From positions 1 to 64,000 of the forward strand of contig CAZXEJ010000004.1 of the NCBI GenBank assembly GCA_964639895.1: DNA of 64,000 nucleotides, written 5' to 3'. Below, one piece after another: positions 1 through 8,774 of the stretch. Below the pieces are notes generated by a model. It ran no database searches. It was not told the origin of the DNA and saw nothing but the letters and a program-made list of their open reading frames with translations. The DNA comes from CAZXEJ01 sp964639895 (lineage in GTDB: Bacteria > Desulfobacterota_D > UBA1144 > Nemesobacterales > JADFKM01). Every line of letters starts with the position of its first letter. Position 1 is the stretch's first letter. The position numbers were made by a program, and so were the translations under genes.

Positions 1-290
1 CACCACGGCACCGAATTCCTGCCCTGAGTTCCACACTTGTCCCTTCCCCTCCCCCTCCCCCCCCCCCCCCCCCCCCCCCCAGCCACGAACCAGGCCCCCC
101 CCAACCCCCCCCCCTACCCCCCCTGCCAAACCCCCCCCCCCCCCTCCCCCCCCCCCCCCGCCCCCCAACCGCCCCCATCCCCCCCCCCACTCTCCGGCCC
201 CTCTTCCCCCCACCGCACACCGGGGCGGCCGGCCTGGACAGGCTTCCCCCGTCTTCCACCGGCAGCCCGTTGTTAGGATCCCTCCCTCGA
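1..290. repeat. poly-C / polypyrimidine tract, no gene
   Basis: The + strand is almost pure C between about 40 and 215. Runs include 24 C at 57-80, 14 C at 131-144 and 14 C at 146-159, separated by single T, A or G bases. The other strand is therefore G-rich and could form G-quadruplex or triplex DNA. A proline-rich open frame across it is only a by-product of CCN codons. It lies just upstream of the promoter at 270-299. Because it is at the window edge and homopolymeric, exact run lengths may contain sequencing error. Confidence 0.85.
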
Positions 291-299
291 TGTTATAAT
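270..299 (+). promoter_or_regulatory. sigma-70 promoter of the flavin monooxygenase gene
   Basis: TTGTTA (270-275), 18 bp spacer, perfect TATAAT (294-299). Predicted transcript start is near 306, giving a leader of about 44 nt that contains AGGAGG before the ATG at 350. Confidence 0.7.
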
Positions 300-349
300 C
301 GAAATCCATCGAACACCCACCAAACCATCACACAAGGAGGCACAACGAG

Positions 350-1375
350 ATGAAATTCGGTGTCGGCTACTACAGCTTGCAGTCACCCCCGTTCAATCCC
401 CGCCCACACAGGGAGCTCTACGCGGAGATGCTCGAAGAGATAGCGATCGCCGAGGACCTTGGGTTCGAATCGGCATGGCTCACCGAGCACCACTTCCTCG
501 AAGACGGCTACTGCCCGTCGCTCCTTCCGACGGCGGCGGCCATGGCGGCGCGCACGAAGCGGATGCGCATCGGAACGGGTGTCTACCTGCTGCCGCTCCA
601 CAATCCGATCCGCACGGCCGAGGACGCGGCCGTCGTGGACATCATATCTGACGGAAGGCTCATCCTCGGCCTGGGTCTCGGCTACAGGCCCGAGGAGTTC
701 GAGGCGTTCGGCGTATCGCTGCGCGAGCGCCGGGGCCGCATGGAGGAGGGGATAGAAATACTGCGGATGGCATGGTCCGACGAGCCCGTCGATTTCACGG
801 GCAGGTACTACACCGTAAGGGGCAAGAACGTCACGCCCAAGCCCGTACAGCGGCCCATACCCATCTGGATCGGGGCCTTCACCGAGCCCGCCATAAGGCG
901 CGCGGCCAGGCTGGGAGCCCCGCTTTTCATCGCGGCCATAGGGATCATTCCCATCATAAAGTCGCTCATCGAGATGCACCGAGCCTTCCTCACCGAATAC
1001 GGCTTCAACCCCGACGAGTTCGAGCAGCCCGTCGTGCGGGACGTCTACGTAAGCCGCGACGGGCGAGAGAAGGCCTGGGAGAAGATAAAGGAGTACGTCA
1101 CCTACACGCCCAAGTGCTATGCCACCTGGGGCTCGATGGTCGACCGTGAGGGCAATCTCGTGACCGACCCCTCCGACCCCGCGATCTACGATCTAGCCCT
1201 CGAGCAGGCGATCGTGGGAAGCCCCGAGGAGTGCATCGAGACGATCCAGAAATATAAGGAGGCCATCCCCATGGACCCGCTTATCTGCAGGTTCAAGCCC
1301 GTAGGGATGAGCCATGAGGAGGCCGTGGCCTCGATGAGGCTCTTTGCCGAAGAGGTCATGCCCTACGTCAAGTAG
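350..1375 (+). CDS. LLM-class flavin-dependent monooxygenase (luciferase-like)
   Basis: A 341-residue TIM-barrel protein of the bacterial luciferase-like superfamily. Members use reduced FMN or F420 to oxidise varied small molecules, and the substrate cannot be read from sequence. Family marks are the N-terminal strand KFGVGYYSL, the TEHHF segment (45-49), the GTGVYLLPLHNP segment (75-86) and ISDGRLILGLGLGY (99-112), followed by the usual QRPIPIWIG strand. Full length for the family. The start is fixed by AGGAGG 8-10 bases upstream and the promoter at 270-299. An aldo/keto reductase follows after 39 bp on the same strand, so the two probably form a small redox operon. Confidence 0.88.
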   Translation: MKFGVGYYSLQSPPFNPRPHRELYAEMLEEIAIAEDLGFESAWLTEHHFLEDGYCPSLLPTAAAMAARTKRMRIGTGVYLLPLHNPIRTAEDAAVVDIISDGRLILGLGLGYRPEEFEAFGVSLRERRGRMEEGIEILRMAWSDEPVDFTGRYYTVRGKNVTPKPVQRPIPIWIGAFTEPAIRRAARLGAPLFIAAIGIIPIIKSLIEMHRAFLTEYGFNPDEFEQPVVRDVYVSRDGREKAWEKIKEYVTYTPKCYATWGSMVDREGNLVTDPSDPAIYDLALEQAIVGSPEECIETIQKYKEAIPMDPLICRFKPVGMSHEEAVASMRLFAEEVMPYVK

Positions 1376-1414
1376 CGGTGAAGCGTCCTCTGGGCGCGTG
1401 AGGGAGGATGCCCG

Positions 1415-2356
1415 ATGGAACGCAGACGGCTCGGCCGAACGGGGCTCGAGGTGGGCGAGATAGGGTTCGGCGCCTGGGCCATAAGCGGCCGTGGATACGG
1501 CCCCACCGACGACGACACCTCGATGCGCGCCCTTCACCGAGCGCTCGACCTCGGGGTCGACTTCATCGACACGGCCGACGCCTACGGCGACGGTCACAGC
1601 GAGGAACTGGTTGGCAGGGTGCTTCGCGAGCGCCGCGACCGCCGGGTGGTGGTGGCCACCAAGGTGGGCTGGGACTTCTACGGCGGCCGCGGCCTTGTGA
1701 GCAACCTCCGGCGCGACTACATACGATTCGCCGTGCGCCAGAGCCTGCGACGCCTGGGAAGAGAGGTAATCGACATCTACCAGGTCCACGACTCCGACCC
1801 CGCCGCGATGGAGAGGAACGGCGTCTTCGACACGATGGAGGAGCTCAAGCGAGAGGGCCTCGTCAGGTTCTGGGGGGTCTCTGCGGCCCGGTGGGAGGAC
1901 GGCCTCTACGCGCTCGAGCACGCCGAGCCCGACGTGCTACAGGTGGCCTACAACATCTTCGACCAGGAACCGGCCCGGCGGCTCTTGCCGCTGGCCGCAG
2001 AGCGAGGAGTGGCCGTAATCGCCAGGGAGCCGCTCGCATGCGGCCTCCTGACGGGCAAGTACGGACCATCGTCCACGTTCGGCCCCCGCGACCACAGGGC
2101 CGCGTGGAGCGGCGCCATGCTGGCCGAGGCCCAGGGGCGCCTGAAGATGCTCGATTTCCTGCGCACGCCGCAGAGGACGCTCGTGCAGGCCGCCATCAGG
2201 TTCGCCCTCGCCCATCCGGCCGTATCGGTCGTCATCCCGGGGGCGAAGACGCCGCAACAGGTGGAAGAGAACGTGGGCGCAGCGCGCGTGAGGCTGGAAG
2301 CGGACGAGGTTGCCAAGCTGAAAGAGCTCTACGAGAAAGGGTTTGCCGAGCGCTGA
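1415..2356 (+). CDS. aldo/keto reductase
   Basis: A 313-residue NAD(P)H-dependent aldo/keto reductase. The catalytic tetrad is visible as D52, Y57, K83 and H125, within FIDTADAYGDG, VVVATKVGW and IYQVHDSD. The C-terminal cofactor-binding stretch VSVVIPGAKTPQQVEENVGA is also typical. The ATG at 1415 is preferred over an out-of-frame ATG at 1408; it is preceded by AGGGAGG at 1401-1407. Probably cotranscribed with the upstream flavin monooxygenase. The natural carbonyl substrate is unknown. No clear terminator follows; the next 1.5 kb has no gene. Confidence 0.92.
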   Translation: MERRRLGRTGLEVGEIGFGAWAISGRGYGPTDDDTSMRALHRALDLGVDFIDTADAYGDGHSEELVGRVLRERRDRRVVVATKVGWDFYGGRGLVSNLRRDYIRFAVRQSLRRLGREVIDIYQVHDSDPAAMERNGVFDTMEELKREGLVRFWGVSAARWEDGLYALEHAEPDVLQVAYNIFDQEPARRLLPLAAERGVAVIAREPLACGLLTGKYGPSSTFGPRDHRAAWSGAMLAEAQGRLKMLDFLRTPQRTLVQAAIRFALAHPAVSVVIPGAKTPQQVEENVGAARVRLEADEVAKLKELYEKGFAER

Positions 2357-3910
2357 AAGAACGCGTGCGCGCGGCCGCCCGCCCGCGGGAGGAAGAACTT
2401 CGGCCCCAACCGGAGGTGTATCAGGTGGATTGAAAGGCGGCCGACCTTCTCCAGGGAAGCACTTACGGCCCCACGTATGCATATTGCGACCGCATCAAGG
2501 GGGTTGCCCCCGACGGGATGGAGGCCTTACGACGAGCGGCGATGGCTATAAGGGCGGACGCTGCCCATGCGGTGCCTTCCCGGGGCCGGGGCAGCGCGAC
2601 GACCGCCGGGCCACGTCTACTACTACGGGAACCACGCGGCCACGCATCCCACCCGCACCCAAAGCAAGGAACGTGTATTGCTCGCGAGAAAGGCGGCTCC
2701 GTCCCCCCCGCATCCAGGGTAACACTTTCCCATTTCGATCTCCGGCGGGGGATAACCGCCGTCCTCCCTGCGCGCAGAAAGGCGATCCGCAGAGGCATTC
2801 GAACCAGTAGGAAGTCAGGTTCTGGCACCGTCCACCTCCCCGTCCGCGTGGAACAGATGAGAAGCAAGTGTACAGACGATAAAGGAGGGGCCGATCCATC
2901 CATATCACAAGGGGGACGCATCAGTGAATCAATCCCCACGGCAACGGCACCACAGGCGGCCGCACACCTGCGGGCCGGTCACGAGCGATGTCGCCCAGCA
3001 CCGAGCCGAGCGTCACAACCGCCACCCCCTCGGCGCGCAGGGTGTGAACCAAGAAGCGCGACCCGCCCCATAGTGACCCTGACGGTGCATCTGACACTCC
3101 ATCCACACCTTCCGGTGATAGGGCCCCCCCCTACTGCCAATGGCGCAAGAAGGGGTCGCACACCTCGGTCCCGGGTGTAACTGCACATCCTCCACACCCC
3201 ACGCCGCGCCACAATCCCGAGGCTCGAAGAGAACACGGACGGCTCTTGCTCCAGCGGGCCGGCTGTCCGCCCCATCTTCGCGTCGCGGCCGCCCCTTCTC
3301 CCAGGCGCCACTCGGGGGGTGATGTAAGAGGCTCGCATCGCATCCATCGACACACGCCGTCCTGGCGTGCACACGCCCGTCTTCCCACAACACGTTTGCA
3401 AATGGGAGAGAGACGGCCGGCCGGCACTCCCGCACGGCCCACGCCCCCCCACGGTCGGCACAGCCCGGCAACGCTGCCGTCCACACCGTCCCCCCCGGCG
3501 CTTACGCACGCGCCAGGACCTCTCCACTACGGCAGGCGCACTCTCAAGGGAGGCCGAGGCCACGGTGAACGACGGAAGCCGAAAGGGGGAAGCTCCGACC
3601 ATCCTTTTCCTTATACCCGCTTGCCCCGGAGTGGGAGGGGAACCGGAAGAGAACCGACAGGGTGCCGGCGGAGGCCCCGCGGCGCAAAGGACGTTGAACC
3701 CGCTTCATCGTGTCGCTTCATTCGCCGTAGCACCTTAACCCTTCCCGCCCCCTACAACACGGAAGCACCCCGTTCGAAGGCTCCCCCCCTCTCGGCGCTC
3801 CACGCTGCCGCCGCAACCTGCACCCCTCGGCGGCTGCACCGGCATAGGTCGCCCTCACCGCTCCACCGTAGTCCGCCTCACTACGCTTCCCCGCCTCGGG
3901 CCGGCCTTCC
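2357..3910. other. 1.55 kb stretch without a recognisable gene
   Basis: Open frames here are short, overlap on both strands and lack ribosome sites and family motifs. The sequence is rich in C runs on the + strand (for example 3120-3130 and near 3450) and in small GC hairpins. I found no tRNA, rRNA, tmRNA, RNase P or riboswitch consensus. A minus-strand frame near 2990-3080 reads somewhat like protein (LRAEGVAVVTLGSVLGD) but is not supported by a start or flanks. It lies between two convergent genes, so it need not hold promoters. Confidence 0.6.
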
Positions 3911-4945
3911 TCAATCGGGGACGAGCACGACCTTGCCGAACACCTTCCTGCTTTCGAGCAGCAGATGGCCGTCGCGCGCCCGGGACATGGGCAACACCTC
4001 GTGCACCACCGGTTTCAGGCGGCCCGCCTCGACGTGCCGTATGACCTCCCAGAGGTCGCCCTTCGTGCCCATCGTAGAGCCAAGCAGCGTAAGGCGCCTG
4101 AAGAAGACGTGGCGCAGGTCGGTCCTACCTTCCCAGCCAGCGGTGGCGCCGCAGATTACCAGCCTGCCCCCCATCGTCAGGGCGCGTATGTTCTTGTCCC
4201 AGTTCACGTCGCCCACGTGGTCTACGATGACGTCTACGCCGCGGCCCTCGGTGATGCGCTTGACCTCGCGCTCGAAGTCCTGCCGACGGTAGTTGATGCA
4301 GTGGTCGGCGCCCAGCACGTCGCGCGCCTTCTGCAGCTTCTCTTCGCTTCCGGCCGTCACTATGACGGTCGCCTCGTGGAGCTTTGCGATCTGGACGGCG
4401 GCGCTGCCTACGCCGCTTCCCGCCGCATGGACGAGCACCGTCTCGCCGAGCCTGAGGCCCGCCCTCACGACCAGCATGTGCCATGCGGTGAGAAAGACCA
4501 GAGGGAGGGCGGCCGCCTCCTCGAACGCCAGTCCCTCGGGCATGGGGATGATGTTCTCCTTGGGCACGCACACCAGCTCGGCGCAGCCCCCCGGGGTGTT
4601 CTCGCCCAATATCTTGTAGTCGCGGCACAGGTTGTCCATGCCGCCCAGGCACCAGCGGCACACGCCGCACGTGATGCCGGGCGAGACTATCACCTTAGTC
4701 CCCGGCTCTATGCCGTCCACCTCGGCGCCCACTTCTCTTACTACGCCGGCCACGTCGGAGCCCAGTACGTGCGGGTAGGAGAGTTTCAGATGGGGCAGCC
4801 CCCGTCTCACCCACACGTCAAGGTGGTTCAACGCGCACGCCTTGACCTCGACCAGAACGCCCGAGGGCGTAAGAGTCGGGTCGGGAACCTCGTCGTAGGA
4901 GAGCTTGTCCACGCCGCCGTGCTCGTAGATGACTACGGCCTTCAT
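3911..4945 (-). CDS. zinc-type alcohol dehydrogenase / quinone reductase family (MDR)
   Basis: A 344-residue medium-chain dehydrogenase/reductase. The structural zinc cysteines are present as C93, C96, C99 and C107 (CGVCRWC then NLC). The nucleotide-binding Rossmann motif HAAGSGVGSAAVQIAKL begins near residue 173, followed by GADHCINYR. The usual GHE zinc ligand motif reads LGSD here, as in the quinone-reductase-like branch, so catalytic zinc binding is uncertain. GAGG stands about 9 bases before the ATG. It is the distal gene of a minus-strand pair with the ferredoxin gene, 257 bp away, and may be separately expressed. Substrate unknown. Confidence 0.88.
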   Translation of the reverse strand: MKAVVIYEHGGVDKLSYDEVPDPTLTPSGVLVEVKACALNHLDVWVRRGLPHLKLSYPHVLGSDVAGVVREVGAEVDGIEPGTKVIVSPGITCGVCRWCLGGMDNLCRDYKILGENTPGGCAELVCVPKENIIPMPEGLAFEEAAALPLVFLTAWHMLVVRAGLRLGETVLVHAAGSGVGSAAVQIAKLHEATVIVTAGSEEKLQKARDVLGADHCINYRRQDFEREVKRITEGRGVDVIVDHVGDVNWDKNIRALTMGGRLVICGATAGWEGRTDLRHVFFRRLTLLGSTMGTKGDLWEVIRHVEAGRLKPVVHEVLPMSRARDGHLLLESRKVFGKVVLVPD

Positions 4946-5158
4946 CTCATCACCACCTCACTTGCATTGAGATCGGTCTCTCTGGCACTCAGCACCTCCC
5001 CAGACGGCCGCGGGGCGGTGGCGGACGAGAACCCCACACGCACCGAGGGGGCTCCACCCATCCCTCCTCCGAGCCGGCCTCGGCGACGACTCCACACGGT
5101 GCCGTCGTCGGGGACGGCTGGGCGGCACGCCCCGAATGGAACCGGGAGCGGCATCGCC

Positions 5159-5194
5159 GCCCACGGACGGCCGGACCTCGCCGGGACCGTGGGC
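5159..5194 (-). terminator. possible terminator hairpin after the ferredoxin gene
   Basis: GCCCACGG (5159-5166) pairs perfectly with CCGTGGGC (5187-5194) around a GC-rich loop. It lies 8 bp beyond the ferredoxin stop codon. There is no U run, so termination is only suggested. Confidence 0.3.
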
Positions 5195-5202
5195 CCCCTT
5201 TG

Positions 5203-5832
5203 CTACCGAGGCTGCGCGCCCCGAATTGGAGCGGGGGCTGAGTCGTCGCCCTCGGAGGCGGCCGGCGAGAGGGCGAGCTTCGAGAGATCCTCGGGTGTAT
5301 CCAGAACGTTTCCGCGGCCGGTCATGTAGAGGAAATTTGCGTTGTCGCGCGGGGCGTTGCTCCGCACGTTAGGGTCGAAGAAGACGTCCATCGTGTGCAC
5401 GAGCCCGGCTCTGTCGTAGGAGGCAAGCTCGTACTTCATCCCCATGCGCAGCGCATCGCACGGGCAGGCCTCGACACAGAACCCGCAGAAGACACACCTC
5501 ATGAAGTCGATGTTGTAGACCTTGGGCCTGCGCTCGATGGCGTAGTCATCGGCGGCCTCGGCCACAATAGAGATGGCCTGCGTCGGGCAAGCCACTTCGC
5601 ACAGCTTGCAGGCCACGCAACGGATATTGCCGTCGTCGTCGGCCGGAAGCAGGTGCAGGCCTCGGTATGCCGGCGGAAGCTGCTTTACTTCCTCCGGGTA
5701 CTGGACAGTAATGGGCCGGGGGCGGAGCAGGTGCTTGAGCGTGGTCCAGAGGCCCCGCAATATCTCGGGCAGGTAGATCCGCTCCCACAGGGTGAGCCGG
5801 GGCGCGGAGAGGGTTTTAACCTTGATGGCCAT
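5203..5832 (-). CDS. nuoI: NuoI-like 2[4Fe-4S] ferredoxin (complex I subunit I family)
   Basis: A 209-residue protein with two 4Fe-4S motifs: C72, C75, C78, C82 (CVACKLCEVACP) and C113, C116, C119, C123 (CVFCGFCVEACP). The region before them (LWTTLKHLLRPRPITVQYPEE, then YRGLHLLPADDDG) matches the membrane-arm docking segment of NADH:quinone oxidoreductase subunit I rather than a small soluble ferredoxin. The C-terminal 60 residues are variable. No other nuo gene is in the window, which is unusual. It is divergent from korAB, so it may pass electrons between reduced ferredoxin and complex I or serve Kor itself; this is inference. GGGAGGTC precedes the ATG. Confidence 0.85.
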   Translation of the reverse strand: MAIKVKTLSAPRLTLWERIYLPEILRGLWTTLKHLLRPRPITVQYPEEVKQLPPAYRGLHLLPADDDGNIRCVACKLCEVACPTQAISIVAEAADDYAIERRPKVYNIDFMRCVFCGFCVEACPCDALRMGMKYELASYDRAGLVHTMDVFFDPNVRSNAPRDNANFLYMTGRGNVLDTPEDLSKLALSPAASEGDDSAPAPIRGAQPR

Positions 5833-5853
5833 CCGTGCTCGACCTCCCGTAGA

Positions 5854-5882
5854 TGATTAGCCTAACACATGGGCCTCGTCAA
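5854..5882 (-). promoter_or_regulatory. candidate promoter for the ferredoxin gene
   Basis: On the minus strand, TTGACG (5877-5882), 17 bp, TAATCA (5854-5859). The -35 is good and the -10 weak. Confidence 0.4.
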
Positions 5883-6010
5883 TACAATCGTCTAGGGGTA
5901 CTCAAACGAACTATTCGGAGCCCTAACGTTTTTTCGTTCGGGAACCTAAAAAACCGTGATTTTCGTAACAATTACAGGATGTTACAAAAGTCAAATTATC
6001 GTTTTCTTCC

Positions 6011-6038
6011 TTGACATTTATTGAAACCTTTGTATAAT
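6011..6038 (+). promoter_or_regulatory. consensus sigma-70 promoter of korAB
   Basis: TTGACA (6011-6016), 16 bp, TATAAT (6033-6038), with TG directly upstream of the -10. It sits in an AT-rich island (about 5920-6045) unlike its surroundings, which could act as an UP element. An inverted repeat GTAAC...GTTAC at 5965-5985 is a candidate regulator site. Predicted transcript start is near 6045; GGAG at 6081-6084 serves the ATG at 6091. Confidence 0.85.
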
Positions 6039-6090
6039 TACGTGTGCGCTTTCGAGGGCAGCACCCAAATTTGCGTTTCGGGAGTATGAG

Positions 6091-7830
6091 ATGGCTATCA
6101 AGGACGTTGTGATACGAATCGGGGGAGAGGGAGGAGAAGGCGTCATCAGCGCCGGCGAGATCCTCTCCCGTGCCGCCGCACGATCGAGGTTCCACTTCTT
6201 CACCTTTCGCACCTACCCGGCCGAGATACGCGGCGGTCTGGCGATGTTCCAGCTCCGGTTGAGCCGCAAGCCCGTCCTCTCGCAGGGTTCGGCGTTGGAC
6301 GTTCTTATGTGCTTCAACCAGGAGGCATTCGACAACTACTGGCGCGAGCTGAAGCCGGACGGGATACTGCTCTACGACCCCAAGTTCTTCACCCCCCCCA
6401 GTCAGTTCAAGAACAAGTCCTACCCCGTCGAGTTGGAGCAGATATCGCTCGACAGCTCCGGCACCACACGCGGCAAGAACATCGTGGCCGTCGGCGTGTT
6501 GGCCCAGATGCTGGGCGTGCCGTTCGAGACCTGCGCCAAGCTGGTCGAGGAGCTGTTTTCCAAGAAGGGTGAGAAGGTCGTCGCCGCCAACGTAAAGGCC
6601 CTTGAAGGCGCCTACAAGCACGCGGCCGACACCATCGACCGGATCGAGTTGGGCGAGCCCGAGATGGAGGGCGAGGACTGGATAATCCTCTCGGGCAACG
6701 AGGCCATAGCCCTCGGAGCCATAGCGGCCGGCTGCAAGCTGTGCACGGGCTACCCGATAACGCCTGCCAGTTCGATCCTTGAGTTCCTGGCCCGCGAGCT
6801 TCCCCGCTTCGGAGGGGTGGTCATACAGTGCGAGGACGAGATAGCGGCCGTCGGTGCCTGTGTGGGTGCGTCGTTCGCCGGGGCCAAGGCGATGACGCCG
6901 ACCTCGGGACCGGGGCTCGCGCTGATGACGGAGATGCTCAATCTGGCCTCCATGTCCGAGACCCCGATAGTGATCGTCGACGTGCAGCGCTCGGGGCCCA
7001 GCACGGGCATGCCAACCAAGACCGAGCAGAGCGACCTGCGCCACGCCATGTACGGGGCGCCGGGTGAGGCGCCGCGGGTGGTCATCGCGCCGGCCAACGT
7101 CGAGGACTGCTTCTACGAGATGATCCGCGCATTCAACATAGCCGAGAAGTACCAGCTTCCGGTCATCGTGCTGTCCGACCAGACGCTGGCCAACCGCACG
7201 ACTGTACTGAAGAAATTCGATCTCGATTCGATAATAATAGAAGAGAGGCTGCAACCTACGGACGAGGAGCTGAGGGGAAGCGTGTACGCCCGCTACAAGA
7301 TCACCGAGACCGGTGTGTCGCCCGTGTTGCTACCGGGCGATCCGCGCGGCTCCTACATATCGACGGGGCTCGAGCACGACGAGTACTGCGCCCCCAGGTA
7401 CACACCCCAGCACCACAAGGCCATGATGGAGAAGAGGTTCCGCAAGCTCGAGACACTGAAGAAGGATCTCGCCAACGGGACATTGCCCAACGGGCACTAC
7501 TTCCTCGACATGCCCGAGGGCGCCAAGATAGGCATCGTCGCTTGGGGCGCCACGTTCGGCCCCATTCGCGAGGCCATACAGATGGCCGCCGAAGAGGGTA
7601 TACCGGTGGCACACCTGCACCCGAAGGTGCTGCTTCCGATGCCCGACGAACCGGTCAGGAAGATTCTCTCTTCGGTTGAAAAGGTGATAGTTCCCGAAGA
7701 AAACTTCCTGGGTCACCTCTCGTATATGCTCCGTGCGGAGTACGGGGCCGATCCCATACAGGTCAACAAGTGCGAGGGGATACCTTTTTCACCCGAGGAG
7801 CTGTTTGAACAAATAAAGGAGGTGGCCTGA
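6091..7830 (+). CDS. korA: 2-oxoglutarate:ferredoxin oxidoreductase, fused gamma-alpha subunit
   Basis: A 579-residue subunit of the CoA-dependent 2-oxoacid:ferredoxin oxidoreductase family, which interconverts 2-oxoglutarate plus CoA and succinyl-CoA with ferredoxin as electron carrier. Residues 1-190 are the gamma domain, with the GGEGGEG motif at 11-17. Residues from about 192 are the alpha (pyrimidine-binding) domain, with YPITPAS near 221, then the TPTSGPGLALM and RSGPSTGMPTK segments. This gamma-alpha fusion, paired with a short beta subunit, is typical of Kor rather than pyruvate enzymes, though substrate is not proven. The ATG overlaps nothing upstream and has GGAG at the right distance. 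korB starts 3 bp after the stop. Confidence 0.9.
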   Translation: MAIKDVVIRIGGEGGEGVISAGEILSRAAARSRFHFFTFRTYPAEIRGGLAMFQLRLSRKPVLSQGSALDVLMCFNQEAFDNYWRELKPDGILLYDPKFFTPPSQFKNKSYPVELEQISLDSSGTTRGKNIVAVGVLAQMLGVPFETCAKLVEELFSKKGEKVVAANVKALEGAYKHAADTIDRIELGEPEMEGEDWIILSGNEAIALGAIAAGCKLCTGYPITPASSILEFLARELPRFGGVVIQCEDEIAAVGACVGASFAGAKAMTPTSGPGLALMTEMLNLASMSETPIVIVDVQRSGPSTGMPTKTEQSDLRHAMYGAPGEAPRVVIAPANVEDCFYEMIRAFNIAEKYQLPVIVLSDQTLANRTTVLKKFDLDSIIIEERLQPTDEELRGSVYARYKITETGVSPVLLPGDPRGSYISTGLEHDEYCAPRYTPQHHKAMMEKRFRKLETLKKDLANGTLPNGHYFLDMPEGAKIGIVAWGATFGPIREAIQMAAEEGIPVAHLHPKVLLPMPDEPVRKILSSVEKVIVPEENFLGHLSYMLRAEYGADPIQVNKCEGIPFSPEELFEQIKEVA

Positions 7831-7832
7831 TC

Positions 7833-8699
7833 ATGGCTGAAGCCGAAGCGGTAAGGAAGAAAGCATCTGACTACAGGACGGATCTCAAGCCCGTCTGGTG
7901 TCCAGGATGCGGCGACTACGGGGCGCTGACGGCCTTCTACAACGCCTTCGCCGAGACGGGGATCGACCCCAAGGACGTGGCCATCATATCCGGCATCGGT
8001 TGCTCCGGCAGGTTCGGCTACTTCATAAAGAGCTACGGGTTCCACGTGGTGCACGGCAGGGTGCTCCCCATCTCTCTGGGCGCCAAGCTGGCCAACCCCA
8101 ACCTCCACGTCTTCGGCGTATCCGGCGACGGCGACGCGCTGGCCATCGGGGGTGGGCACATACCCCACATGGCTCGGCGTAACATGAAGATGGTCTACGT
8201 GATTCTGGATAACGCCATCTACGGGCTCACCAAGGGTCAGGCCTCGCCCACAAGTCCGCCCGTCATGCACACCGGCACCACCCCGGCGGGCGGCTTCGAG
8301 AAGCCTCTCGACCCAGTGCTGCTGATGCTGTCCTACGGGGCCACCTTCGTCGGCAGAGGTTATACGGCCAAGCACAAGACCATCTCCAACCTTCTGGTCA
8401 AGGCCATGAACCACAACGGCTTCGCCGTCATACACGCCATATCGCCCTGTCCGACGTTCAACAAGACCGTCACCTTCAAGTCCGTAAGCCAGCTCGTGGC
8501 CGACATACCCGAGGACCATGACCCGACGGACAGGATGAAGGCTATCGAACTTGCCATGGCCAAGGACAAGCTCTACCTCGGCGTCTTCTATCAGTCCGAG
8601 GAACCGACTCTCGAGCAGAGGCTCAACCTCGAGGAGCGCTTTCACATGACCACGGACAAGAAGGAGGAGCTGAGCCGCCTCCTGGACAGGTTCAAATAG
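7833..8699 (+). CDS. korB: 2-oxoglutarate:ferredoxin oxidoreductase beta subunit
   Basis: A 288-residue thiamine-diphosphate-binding beta subunit. CPGCGDYG (23-30) supplies iron-sulfur ligand cysteines, and GDGDALAIGGGH (98-109) with NAIYGLTKGQ (127-136) forms the Mg-ThDP site. There is no separate ferredoxin domain, as in two-subunit Kor enzymes. Its ATG lies 2 bases after the korA stop with GGAGG inside the end of korA, so translation is coupled. A strong terminator follows at 8734-8774. Succinyl-CoA/2-oxoglutarate specificity is inferred from the korA fusion partner and family resemblance. Confidence 0.92.
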   Translation: MAEAEAVRKKASDYRTDLKPVWCPGCGDYGALTAFYNAFAETGIDPKDVAIISGIGCSGRFGYFIKSYGFHVVHGRVLPISLGAKLANPNLHVFGVSGDGDALAIGGGHIPHMARRNMKMVYVILDNAIYGLTKGQASPTSPPVMHTGTTPAGGFEKPLDPVLLMLSYGATFVGRGYTAKHKTISNLLVKAMNHNGFAVIHAISPCPTFNKTVTFKSVSQLVADIPEDHDPTDRMKAIELAMAKDKLYLGVFYQSEEPTLEQRLNLEERFHMTTDKKEELSRLLDRFK

Positions 8700-8733
8700 A
8701 AGGCTCGACCCGCAATCCCACACCGAGACCGAA

Positions 8734-8774
8734 GGGGAGGAAGGTGCCGTGGGGCATCCCCTCCCCCTTTTTTT
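8734..8774 (+). terminator. rho-independent terminator of korAB
   Basis: Outer stem GGGGAGG (8734-8740) with CCTCCCC (8760-8766), a small internal loop, inner stem GGTGCC with GGCATC, then seven T at 8768-8774. The T run ends on the stop codon of the convergent transporter gene. Confidence 0.9.

Noticed and set aside
37..276. Proline-rich 79-residue open frame
   Set aside because: It is produced by the C homopolymer, has no ribosome site and no protein-like composition.
2921..3106. Minus-strand frame with a protein-like segment (LRAEGVAVVTLGSVLGD)
   Set aside because: Short, no ribosome site, flanks not protein-like, and no family recognised. Kept only as a possible remnant.
5923..7254. Long minus-strand frame antisense to korA
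   Set aside because: A shadow of the GC-rich korA codons. The korA/korB motifs and promoter fix the coding strand.
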